A DNA stretch of 6,240 bases from Lysobacteraceae bacterium (GTDB taxonomy: Bacteria; Pseudomonadota; Gammaproteobacteria; Xanthomonadales; Xanthomonadaceae). The DNA is taken from positions 1 through 6,240 of the forward strand of contig DMID01000111.1 in the NCBI GenBank assembly GCA_003449195.1. The letters run 5' to 3'. The notes under the pieces are model-generated. The model was not told the origin of the DNA. It was given only the letters and a program-made list of their open reading frames with translations, and searched no databases. Shown here one piece after another: positions 1 to 5,697 of the stretch (position 1 is the first letter of the stretch; each line of letters opens with the position of its first letter). A program made the translations under genes and the position numbers.

Positions 1-447
1 GCCGAACCGGCCCGGCTGGCCTTTGCCGGTTTCGACCGCTACCGCCGCGCACTGTGGCTGACCGAAGCCGGCGCACGAGCATGGCAGGCGCTGCGCCGTG
101 CCGCCCTCGCCGACGGCGTCGTGCTGGAAGCCATTTCGGGCTATCGCGGGCACGACTACCAACTCGGCATCTTCGAGCGCAAATTCGCGCGCGGGCTGAC
201 GCTGGCGCAGATCCTCGCGGTCAACGCCGCACCGGGTTACAGCGAGCACCACGGCGGCAACGCGCTGGACATCGGCACGCCCGGCGAGCCGCCCGCCGAG
301 GAAAGTTTCGAACACACGCCGGCCTTCGCATGGCTGCGCGAGCAAGCCGGGAAACACGGCTTCCATCTGAGCTACCCGCGCGACAACCCCCACGGCATCG
401 TGTACGAGCCGTGGCACTGGCGGTTCCAGCACGATGAGCCGCATTGA
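1..447 (+). CDS. D-alanyl-D-alanine carboxypeptidase, M15 (VanY-like) family, 5'-truncated by window
   Basis: The reading frame is open from the first base, so the N-terminus, including any signal peptide, lies outside the window; 148 residues are visible. The M15B zinc-peptidase motifs are present in order: SGYRGHDYQ near visible residues 46-54, SEHHGGNALDI near 81-91 giving the HxxxxxxD zinc ligands, and EPWHWRF near 136-142 giving the catalytic Glu and third zinc-ligand His. Enzymes of this family remove the terminal D-Ala from peptidoglycan stem peptides in the periplasm or at the membrane, trimming the wall or supporting recycling. All three zinc ligands and the catalytic Glu are present, so the enzyme is probably active. 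The last 14 bases overlap the next gene, which suggests co-transcription. The family call is firm; the exact substrate (D,D-carboxypeptidase versus another D,D-peptidase such as a dipeptidase) is inferred from the motif spacing. Confidence 0.9.
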   Translation, partial: AEPARLAFAGFDRYRRALWLTEAGARAWQALRRAALADGVVLEAISGYRGHDYQLGIFERKFARGLTLAQILAVNAAPGYSEHHGGNALDIGTPGEPPAEESFEHTPAFAWLREQAGKHGFHLSYPRDNPHGIVYEPWHWRFQHDEPH

Positions 448-1240
448 AATGGATCGCATCGCCTCCCTGCCCGGCATCTCCGATATAGCGGCCTTGCTGG
501 CACTCTGGCAGGCACTGGATGCGGCCCGACGCGCGTGCCCCGATGTGTCGCCCGAGCAACTGCCCGAAACCGGAGCCTGCTTCGCCCTGCTCGCGCAAGC
601 GCCATGGAACTGTCCCGGTTACGACCCTCAGGATGCCCGCGTCCGGCTGGACGACCCTGCCGGTCTGGATGATCTGCCGCTGGCCGCATTGCCGCCGCTG
701 CTGACCTGGTGCGAGCGCGGTGAACGCTTCGGCGAGGGTCACTGGCGCAATGTGCTGGAGAACGGTCGGCTGGAGGCGCTGATGAAGCGACTGGCCACCC
801 TGCACGCCGTCGCGAATGAAGCAGCGGCATTGCCGGTGCCGGCGCGGATCGACTATGCCGGACTCAACGCGCGGCAAAAGGAAAACCACAACTTCCAGAA
901 AGTGTCTGCGCTGCTGGCCGATTACGGTTACCTCACCTTGCGCCTGAGCGATGACTGGCACGGTGCCGATTTCATCGCCCAGCACATGCAGGCGGGGCAT
1001 TTCCTGCGAGTGCAGCTCAAGAGTCGCTTGACGGTAGCGCGCAAGTATCGAGGGCGAGGCTTGCACCTGTGCTTTCCGCACGGGGGAAGATGGTATCTGT
1101 GCCCGCACGACGCCTTGCTCGAACACCTGCTGGCCACCACCATGCTGGGAAGCACCGCTTCGTGGCGCGAGGACGGCCACTACAGCCAGCATGCAATCAG
1201 CCGCGCGTTGCTGGCCCATCTGGAGCGCCATCGCTTGTAG
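434..1240 (+). CDS. uncharacterised protein, DUF6508-like N-terminal half with possible PD-(D/E)XK-like C-terminal half
   Basis: This is a 268-residue soluble protein with no signal peptide or membrane span. Residues about 15-123 contain the pattern LPPLLTWCERGERFGEGHW followed by an ENG and a Leu-rich helix. I associate this with DUF6508, a domain of unknown function. Residues about 144-268 form a second conserved-looking block: LNARQKENHNFQKVSALLADYG, then GADF (Asp179), then VQLKSR (Gln194-x-Lys196), then an aromatic strand around residues 219-225. The order helix, Asp, beta strand with Q-x-K resembles a PD-(D/E)XK nuclease core, but this is inference and an active site is not proven. The start at 434 lies inside the preceding gene; an alternative ATG at 449 would sit one base after that gene's stop. 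Neither start has a convincing Shine-Dalgarno sequence, so translational coupling is likely. The function is unknown. Confidence 0.82.
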   Translation: MSRIEMDRIASLPGISDIAALLALWQALDAARRACPDVSPEQLPETGACFALLAQAPWNCPGYDPQDARVRLDDPAGLDDLPLAALPPLLTWCERGERFGEGHWRNVLENGRLEALMKRLATLHAVANEAAALPVPARIDYAGLNARQKENHNFQKVSALLADYGYLTLRLSDDWHGADFIAQHMQAGHFLRVQLKSRLTVARKYRGRGLHLCFPHGGRWYLCPHDALLEHLLATTMLGSTASWREDGHYSQHAISRALLAHLERHRL

Positions 1241-1295
1241 AAACCAAGCCGGCTTTGCCTGCTCAAGCACGCCAAGACAACGTACCCGGCCCGCT

Positions 1296-1970
1296 TCACT
1301 CCTGCGAACGTGGCGTCGGCGTGGCGGCCTGACTGCCGGCATCGGCGATGCGCCACAGGTACAGGCTGGCCCAGGTGCGATACGGCCCCCAGCGCTCGCC
1401 GCGCACGAGCAGTTCCCTGGGCGTCGGCAATGCGTCGAGCCGGTCAAGCACCTGCGCGCCCTTGCGGATGCCCAAGTCGTCAACCGGCAGCACGTCGGGG
1501 CGGCCGAGCCGGAACATCAGCATCATTTCCACCGTCCAGCGGCCGATACCACGCACGGGCACCAGCGCTGCCACGATGTCGTCGTGGTGCATCGTGGCCA
1601 TCTTGCGCAATGCGGGGATCTCCCCGCGCTGCTCGCGCGCACTGAGGTCGCGCAGTGCCAGCGTCTTGTTGCCGGACACGCCGCAGGCACGCAGGCCGAC
1701 ATCGTCCAGCCGGGCCAAGGTATCGGCATGCAAGCGATCGCTGTCGATTGCGGCTTCAACCCGCCCGACAATCGTCGCCGCGGCCTTGCCGGAAAGTTGC
1801 TGATACAGGATCGCGCGTGCCAGCGCATCGACCGGGTCGAAGGATTTGCGCCAGCCCGGGGGTGCGGGCAATGGCCCGATCTTCTTCATCCAGCCGGCCA
1901 GCCGTCGATCGCGCCGGGCGAGGCATGCACCGGCCTCGCCGATGTCGAAACCGCGGCGCCAGCGCGGCAT
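1296..1970 (-). CDS. DNA-3-methyladenine glycosylase II, AlkA-like HhH-GPD family
   Basis: This 224-residue enzyme should excise alkylated bases such as 3-methyladenine from DNA, starting base excision repair. Visible signatures are ILYQQLSGKAA at residues 54-64 (the helix opening the HhH-GPD fold), the helix-hairpin-helix VRGIGRWTVE at 139-148, and LPVDDLGIRKG at 161-171, which contains the catalytic Asp (164-165). WGPYRTWASLYLWR at 194-207 is the usual C-terminal helix. There is no Cys-rich Fe-S motif, which argues against an EndoIII or MutY member. It is shorter than E. coli AlkA (282 residues) and lacks that protein's N-terminal extra domain; the length is close to compact yeast Mag1-type enzymes. 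The ATG lies one base after the TGA of the DUF423 gene, with a GAGG about seven bases upstream inside that gene's end, so the two are probably translationally coupled. No Ada-like regulator is next to it. Confidence 0.92.
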   Translation of the reverse strand: MPRWRRGFDIGEAGACLARRDRRLAGWMKKIGPLPAPPGWRKSFDPVDALARAILYQQLSGKAAATIVGRVEAAIDSDRLHADTLARLDDVGLRACGVSGNKTLALRDLSAREQRGEIPALRKMATMHHDDIVAALVPVRGIGRWTVEMMLMFRLGRPDVLPVDDLGIRKGAQVLDRLDALPTPRELLVRGERWGPYRTWASLYLWRIADAGSQAATPTPRSQE

Positions 1971-1971
1971 G

Positions 1972-2340
1972 TCAGCGCCTCAGCGCATCCAGCGCCCAGA
2001 CCACCCAGCCGATCATCAGCAGCGTGCCCCCCGCAGGCGCCAGCGTGGTCGGCCAATGCTGCAGCACCTCACCGGCCAGGCTGCCCGAAAACAGCACTGT
2101 GCCGACCAGCAGCAGCAACAGGCCCGCCTTGCCGAACAGGCGCTCGGTCTGCGGCGCCAGCGCGGCCAATGCCAGCCCATGCCCGAAGGCGAACAGTGCG
2201 GCCATGTACAGATGCGACTGCGCTCCGGCATCGACCACGCCATGCGCGGCATAAGCGGACAACCCGACCGCGATGGCGGCCAACAGCGCACCCAGCGAGG
2301 CGAGAGGTGAAGGTTTCCGGCTGCGTCGATCGATGAACAT
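1972..2340 (-). CDS. DUF423 family small integral membrane protein
   Basis: This is a 122-residue hydrophobic protein with about four membrane spans, near residues 13-33, 45-62, 70-90 and 102-119. It carries the DUF423 hallmarks: a first helix ending in SAYAAHG (the family's GAFGAHGL-like motif), a helix with FGHGLAL, FSGSLAG at 84-90, and APAGGTLLMIGW at 101-112. The biochemical role of DUF423 (YgdD/YwdK relatives) is not established. The frame stays open upstream as far as 2532, but that stretch would run through the terminator at 2404-2434 and the end of the neighbouring gene. The ATG at 2340 is preferred because it has an AGAGG ribosome binding site six bases upstream and the family's usual length (about 120-130 residues). 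It is the first gene of a two-gene unit with the glycosylase. No clear promoter hexamers were found in the 63 bases between the terminator and the start. Confidence 0.9.
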   Translation of the reverse strand: MFIDRRSRKPSPLASLGALLAAIAVGLSAYAAHGVVDAGAQSHLYMAALFAFGHGLALAALAPQTERLFGKAGLLLLLVGTVLFSGSLAGEVLQHWPTTLAPAGGTLLMIGWVVWALDALRR

Positions 2341-2345
2341 GGTTT

Positions 2346-2351
2346 TCCTCT
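2346..2351 (-). promoter_or_regulatory. ribosome binding site of the DUF423 gene
   Basis: On the minus strand AGAGGA stands six bases (counted from AGAGG) before the ATG at 2340. It is the only good Shine-Dalgarno match in the open frame and decides this start over the longer upstream one. Confidence 0.65.
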
Positions 2352-2403
2352 GCTGCAAGTCCAAACGCGGTGGCCGCTCCGGGAAGGCGCTTTTGCGCGG
2401 CCG

Positions 2404-2434
2404 AAAAAAAACGCGCCGCACGAGGCGGCGCGTT
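2404..2434 (-). terminator. strong Rho-independent terminator of the SRPBCC gene
   Basis: A perfect 10-base-pair stem (AACGCGCCGC with GCGGCGCGTT) encloses a five-base loop. Read on the minus strand it is followed by a run of T (eight, of which two belong to the stem). It lies 37 bases after the TAA of the gene ending at 2471 and separates that gene from the DUF423-glycosylase unit. The U-tract is only on the minus-strand side, so it acts in that direction. Confidence 0.92.
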
Positions 2435-2466
2435 CTTGAGGCATTCAAGCCATCCGGGCAACCCGG
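2435..2466 (-). other. two additional stem-loops in the 3' UTR of the SRPBCC gene
   Basis: Between the stop codon (2471) and the terminator, the minus strand can form CCGGG-TTG-CCCGG (2454-2466) and CTTGA-ATGCC-TCAAG (2435-2449). The second abuts the terminator stem directly. Together with the terminator this makes three consecutive hairpins filling nearly the whole 3' UTR. The pairing is seen in the sequence; a role in mRNA stability or as a 3'-derived small RNA is conjecture. Confidence 0.5.
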
Positions 2467-2470
2467 CGAC

Positions 2471-3541
2471 TTACTTGATCGCCCAGTAGATGTCGTAGCT
2501 GCCGTCGGCCGTGAAGGCCTTGTCCAGGCCACCCTTCCACGACTCGTAGGGGCGGTCGACGACCTCGTTGCCCTGGGTCACCGCCCAGGCACGCAGCGAG
2601 TTGCGGGCGGCATCCAGCTCGGCCATGTAGCCCGTGTAGGTGGCATGCGCGGCACGATGGGCATCCACGTGCACTACGCTGACCGGCGAACCGCCCGGGA
2701 TGCTCAGCTTGAGCGCACCGGTGGCACCGGCCTTCTTGACCGGCATGGCCACGTCGAAGGCGTACTTCTCGGCGCCGAAATCGGTGGTGATGATGCGGAA
2801 CGGGCCGGCGCTCTCGAGGCCGTTGGCCGCGATGGTGCGGTTGATCCACTCCAGGTTGTCCTGGATCGACTTCTTGATGGCGTCGTTGCTACGATCGATG
2901 TTACCGGCGCTGACCACCAGCAGGTTTTCTTCCGGCACGTCGACCACGCCCAGACCGGTCAGCGTGCTGCCTTCGGCGCGGTAGTCGAAATTCGGCACGC
3001 TGGCCAGCATCGTGGTCAGGCGGCCCAGGCCGAGCTTGAGGTCGTCGCCGATGGTGCGCGAGGCATACAGGCCGGCGATGCGGCCGAACAGGTTCCAGCC
3101 GTAATCGATGTCGTAGGTTTCGGTCACCTTGATGTTGCGGCCGTTCTTGCCGGTCGGCTCGAGGGTGAAGGTGACCTTCTTGTCATGGCCAAGCGAGGGG
3201 CTGTCGACCGCGATCACGACCTTCTCGCCCGGCACGCTCTCGGTGACGGTCCAGCTGCCCTTGCCCACGTAGCTCTGGGTGGCGCTGTCGTAATCAATGC
3301 GGGCACCAGTGCCTGCGGCCGGGCCGGACAGCTCGAGTTTCGTGGCCGGATCGCGCGCCATCACCGGGTTCCAGTCCTTGAAGCGCTGCATGCTGCTCAA
3401 GGTGTCGTACACGATGGTCATCTTGCGATTCGTTTCGACGCTCTCGGAGAGATGACGGTGCGAGGGAAGCACCAGCGCCACCAGCACGAACAGGCCGAGA
3501 ACGATGCCCAGCGCGATCAGAAACTCGATGATACGGGTCAT
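2471..3541 (-). CDS. membrane-anchored SRPBCC / GyrI-like (effector-binding) two-domain protein
   Basis: This 356-residue protein starts with an uncleaved-looking hydrophobic anchor (residues about 4-25, ending VALVLPSHRH) and should face the periplasm or be tethered to the membrane. Residues about 30-185 look like an SRPBCC (START / polyketide-cyclase) fold: a first strand, RFKDWNPV at 53-60, GTGARIDY, GSWTVTESVPGEKVV at 95-109, and a long C-terminal helix near 160-182. Residues about 200-356 resemble the GyrI-like / AraC effector-binding domain: AGPFRIITTDF at 245-255, a strand with FDVAMPV at 262-268, HATYTGYMAELDAARNSLRAWA at 299-320 and a final PYESW. No DNA-binding domain is attached, so it is a ligand-binding protein of unknown ligand rather than a regulator by itself. 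The frame continues upstream to 3694, but the ATG at 3541 begins the hydrophobic anchor and has GGAG nine bases upstream. Lys-AAG and Gly-GGC dominate, consistent with good expression. Confidence 0.87.
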   Translation of the reverse strand: MTRIIEFLIALGIVLGLFVLVALVLPSHRHLSESVETNRKMTIVYDTLSSMQRFKDWNPVMARDPATKLELSGPAAGTGARIDYDSATQSYVGKGSWTVTESVPGEKVVIAVDSPSLGHDKKVTFTLEPTGKNGRNIKVTETYDIDYGWNLFGRIAGLYASRTIGDDLKLGLGRLTTMLASVPNFDYRAEGSTLTGLGVVDVPEENLLVVSAGNIDRSNDAIKKSIQDNLEWINRTIAANGLESAGPFRIITTDFGAEKYAFDVAMPVKKAGATGALKLSIPGGSPVSVVHVDAHRAAHATYTGYMAELDAARNSLRAWAVTQGNEVVDRPYESWKGGLDKAFTADGSYDIYWAIK

Positions 3542-3628
3542 TACGGGGGTCTCCGGAGCCGAATCCACGGCCAGCTGATTGAGGCGAAAGTCTAATGCTA
3601 GCAGGCTTTGCCGGATGCGGGCAGCGAA

Positions 3629-3645
3629 ATGGCAACGGTTTCCAT
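3629..3645. promoter_or_regulatory. operator-like imperfect inverted repeat upstream of the SRPBCC gene
   Basis: The 17-base sequence ATGGCAACGGTTTCCAT is a dyad in which seven of eight arm positions pair around a central base. It lies about 88 bases upstream of the start at 3541, in the only non-coding stretch (3542-3719) from which that gene can be transcribed. Its AAC/GTT core with outer TGG/CCA resembles LacI-family operators in general form. The symmetry is seen; the binding protein is unknown. Confidence 0.35.
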
Positions 3646-3697
3646 CGCAAATTCCGCAGGGGGCCGACGACGGCACGATCACCCCGGCCGCCACCGC

Positions 3698-3715
3698 AAA
3701 ACGGGGCCTCGCCCC
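3698..3715 (-). terminator. probable intrinsic terminator after the response regulator
   Basis: Read on the minus strand, GGGGC-GAG-GCCCC is followed by GTTTTG, starting five bases after the TGA at 3720-3722. The stem is short (5 bp) but all G:C; the U-tract is only four. It probably ends the kinase-regulator transcript. Confidence 0.55.
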
Positions 3716-3719
3716 TCGG

Positions 3720-4361
3720 TCACACCAGTTGCAGTTCGAACGCCTTGAGCACGGCCCGGGTGCGGTCGCGCACGCCGAGCTTGCTGAGGATGTTGGAGAC
3801 GTGATTCTTGATCGTGCCTTCGGCCACGCCGAGCGAGCCGGCGATCTCCTTGTTGGAAAAGCCGCTGGCCATCAGCCGCAGGATCTCGGTTTCGCGGTCG
3901 GTCAACGGATCGGGCCGGTCCAGGCTGGTGAAATCGTTGCGCATGTGTTCAAGCCCGGACAACAGCCGCTGGCTCATGGCCGGCTGCACCAGCGAGCCGC
4001 CCTCGGCCACCGTGCGGATGGCGCCGACCAACTGCTCCAGCGACACGTCCTTGAGCAGGTAGCCCTTGGCGCCGGCCTTGAGCCCGGCCATCACCAGCTG
4101 GTCGTCATCGAACGTGGTCAGGATGATCGTCGGCGGCAATGTGCCGGCGCGGGACAACGCCTGCAGGGCTTCCAGCCCGGACATCACCGGCATGCGCATG
4201 TCCATCAGCACCACGTCGGGCCGGACCTGCGGCATCAGTTCGACCGCCTGCCGGCCATCGGCCGCCTCGGCGACCACCTCGATGCCGTCGTCCAGCGCCA
4301 GCAGCGAACGGATGCCTTGACGCACCAGGGTCTGATCGTCGACCAGACAGACTCGGATCAT
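3720..4361 (-). CDS. NarL/FixJ-family response regulator (DesR-like)
   Basis: This 213-residue cytoplasmic transcription factor is the output partner of the sensor kinase encoded just upstream. The receiver domain (residues 1-118) has the acidic pair Asp8-Asp9, the phospho-acceptor Asp54 within VLMDMRMPVMSG, Thr82-Thr83 and the conserved Lys104 in YLLKD. The LuxR-type helix-turn-helix spans about 150-210, with LTDRETEILRLMASGFSNKEIA and the recognition helix region GTIKNHVSNILSKL. All phosphorylation residues are intact. The ATG overlaps the kinase stop as ATGA, and AAGGAG stands seven bases upstream, a strong ribosome binding site within the kinase gene. The longer upstream frame (to 4592) is rejected because it runs antisense-like through kinase codons with no receiver-domain similarity. 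Target genes are not evident; no transporter or desaturase gene lies in the window. Confidence 0.95.
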   Translation of the reverse strand: MIRVCLVDDQTLVRQGIRSLLALDDGIEVVAEAADGRQAVELMPQVRPDVVLMDMRMPVMSGLEALQALSRAGTLPPTIILTTFDDDQLVMAGLKAGAKGYLLKDVSLEQLVGAIRTVAEGGSLVQPAMSQRLLSGLEHMRNDFTSLDRPDPLTDRETEILRLMASGFSNKEIAGSLGVAEGTIKNHVSNILSKLGVRDRTRAVLKAFELQLV

Positions 4362-5554
4362 GGGGACACTCCTTCTGGCAGGCTGGGCAACAAAGGTGCA
4401 ACGGACGGGACGGTGACATCCAGATGGAAGCCCTGCCCGGACACGGCATCCACCGTCATTGTGCCGCCGAGCTGGAGCACGCGCTCGCGCATGCCGCGCA
4501 GGCCGTTGCCCGGGGTGGCTGCGGCCGCCCCCACGCCGTCGTCGCGGGCATCCACGCGCACGCCGGCAGTCTCGCGCGCAACGCGTATCCACAAATTGCG
4601 CGCGCCGGCATGGCGCACCGCGTTGGTGATGATTTCCTGGATGCAGCGCAGCAATACGTGGGCCCGCTCCGGGTCGTCCACCAGCAGCGGCTCCTCGACG
4701 TCCAGATGGATCTGCGGCGAAGGCACCTGCTCGACGAGCGGGCGCAGCGCCACCGCCAGATCGATCGCGCCGCTCTCGCGCAGCTGGCTGACCGCCTCGC
4801 GCACGTCGGTGAGCAGCAGTTTGGCCAGGGCCTGGGATTGCAGCACGTGCTCCAGCGCGCGCCCTTCGGTGACATGGCTGGCCACCTCCAGGTTGAGGCT
4901 CAGCGCGGTCAGGTGATGGCCAAGCAGGTCATGCAGTTCGCGCGAGATGCGGGTGCGTTCGTTGACGCGGGCGCTTTCGGCCAGCAACACGCGGGTGGCA
5001 CGCAGTTCCGCGTTCAGCCGCCGCTGCTCCTCGCGCGCCTGCGTCTGCTGGCACGCGACGTAGCTGGTGGCGAAGATGAACATCGAAAAGCCGCCATACA
5101 GCAAGGACTGCATCGTCGCTTCGAACAGCGGCATGCCGAGGATCCATCGGTAGACCGGCAATACCGCCAGCTGGCTCAGCAGCAGCCAGATCAAGCCCAT
5201 CCGCGGCGGCAGAAGCCACGGAATCACCCCGGCCGCCACCATCAGCAGGATGCTGCCAAGACCGGTGCCGCTGAAAAAACTGAGCGCTATCGCGCAACCG
5301 GTCAGGACCACCAGCAATACCCGGTCGTACCAATGGGCATTGCTGCGCCCCAAGCCGCGGGTCAACCATGAATAGCAGGCACCGAAGCCCAGATAGCCGG
5401 TGAACACCCATGCGACCTGCGGTGTGCCGGGCACACCATCCAGGCCGGTGGCCTCCGGCACCACCTGAAGGTAGACCAGCGGCACGCCGACCATGCCCCA
5501 CGTGAACAGGCCGGCGTAGCGCAACAGTCGGGTATGACTCAACGGCTTCCACAT
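4358..5554 (-). CDS. sensor histidine kinase, DesK type (HisKA_3 / HATPase_c), multi-pass membrane
   Basis: This 398-residue inner-membrane kinase should autophosphorylate and pass the phosphate to the response regulator at 3720-4361. The N-terminal half carries about six hydrophobic spans (near residues 12-32, 47-65, 79-95, 98-118, 120-140 and 148-166) with no large periplasmic loop, as in sensors of membrane state. A charged coiled-coil-like linker (170-200) leads to the HisKA_3 dimerisation helix RISRELHDLLGHHL with phospho-acceptor His208. The ATP-binding domain has the N box QEIITNAVRHAGA (Asn311), the G1 box DDGVG (338-342) and the G2 box GNGLRGMRERV (349-359), all intact. The start is fixed by an in-frame TAA at 5564-5566 just upstream of the ATG. 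The stimulus is unknown; the DesK resemblance in architecture suggests, but does not show, lipid or envelope sensing. Confidence 0.95.
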   Translation of the reverse strand: MWKPLSHTRLLRYAGLFTWGMVGVPLVYLQVVPEATGLDGVPGTPQVAWVFTGYLGFGACYSWLTRGLGRSNAHWYDRVLLVVLTGCAIALSFFSGTGLGSILLMVAAGVIPWLLPPRMGLIWLLLSQLAVLPVYRWILGMPLFEATMQSLLYGGFSMFIFATSYVACQQTQAREEQRRLNAELRATRVLLAESARVNERTRISRELHDLLGHHLTALSLNLEVASHVTEGRALEHVLQSQALAKLLLTDVREAVSQLRESGAIDLAVALRPLVEQVPSPQIHLDVEEPLLVDDPERAHVLLRCIQEIITNAVRHAGARNLWIRVARETAGVRVDARDDGVGAAAATPGNGLRGMRERVLQLGGTMTVDAVSGQGFHLDVTVPSVAPLLPSLPEGVSP

Positions 5555-5560
5555 GGGCGC

Positions 5561-5566
5561 ATCTTA
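5561..5566 (-). promoter_or_regulatory. TAAGAT element just upstream of the kinase start: weak SD or -10 of a leaderless mRNA
   Basis: On the minus strand TAAGAT ends six bases before the ATG at 5554. It could be a weak Shine-Dalgarno (UAAGA) or a -10 hexamer (4 of 6 to TATAAT) placing the transcript start at the ATG itself. No good -35 hexamer sits at 16-18 bases, so both readings are tentative. Confidence 0.25.
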
Positions 5567-5631
5567 GGGGGCGACACGGGCCGACGCCGCGGGACGGAAG
5601 TCATGGCCGGTCGCCGCCGGCGGAGGTCGCG

Positions 5632-5640
5632 TGCGATAAT
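5632..5640 (+). promoter_or_regulatory. extended -10 promoter for the GNAT gene
   Basis: TGCGATAAT matches the extended -10 pattern TGnTATAAT with one change. No recognisable -35 lies 17-18 bases upstream, which is tolerated by extended -10 promoters. It predicts a start near 5647 and a leader of about 50 bases before the ATG at 5698. Confidence 0.5.
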
Positions 5641-5646
5641 CCGGGC

Positions 5647-5690
5647 AGGCCGCGCTGCGGCCTCCGGATTGGCCGGAGTTTCCCCCGGAG
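5647..5690 (+). promoter_or_regulatory. structured 5' leader of the GNAT gene with two adjacent hairpins
   Basis: AGGCCGC-GCT-GCGGCCT (5647-5663) can fold as a 7-bp stem and CTCCGG-ATTGG-CCGGAG (5662-5678) as a 6-bp stem; they share two bases. CCGGAG occurs again at 5685-5690, where its GGAG is the ribosome binding site seven bases before the ATG. CTCCGG can therefore pair with either copy. The pairing is seen; a regulatory role is inferred. Confidence 0.4.
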
Positions 5691-5697
5691 TCAGTGA

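Noticed and set aside
1241..1295. Palindrome AAGCCGGCTT in the convergent gap between the DUF6508-like and glycosylase genes, as a bidirectional terminator
   Set aside because: The palindrome leaves no room for a loop and there is no T-run on either side, so no intrinsic terminator can be supported here.
221..1483. A 420-codon minus-strand open frame opposite the peptidase and the DUF6508-like gene
   Set aside because: It spans three real genes, and its product is Arg/Ala/Gly/Cys-rich and unlike any family. It is a GC-bias shadow.
2372..2402. GGCCGC/GCGGCC inverted repeat with a GCGC-TTTT-GCGC core before the DUF423 gene, as a second terminator or riboswitch
   Set aside because: No U-tract follows in either direction and no riboswitch consensus is recognisable. 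Such short GC repeats are expected often at this base composition.
2273..3595. A 440-codon open frame on the + strand opposite the SRPBCC and DUF423 genes
   Set aside because: Its translation is low-complexity, rich in Gly, Ala, His, Asp and Gln, and matches no family. It arises from the GC-rich third positions of the real genes on the other strand and crosses a terminator.
3589..3600. TAGCAT and TAGACT as -10 elements for the SRPBCC gene
   Set aside because: Each matches only four of six bases and no acceptable -35 lies at 16-18 bases. A promoter must exist in 3542-3719, but its position cannot be fixed from sequence alone.
3579..4916. A 445-codon + strand open frame opposite the response regulator and kinase
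   Set aside because: It runs antisense to two genes with intact, ordered catalytic motifs, and its own product is Arg/Gln/Ser-rich with no recognisable domain.
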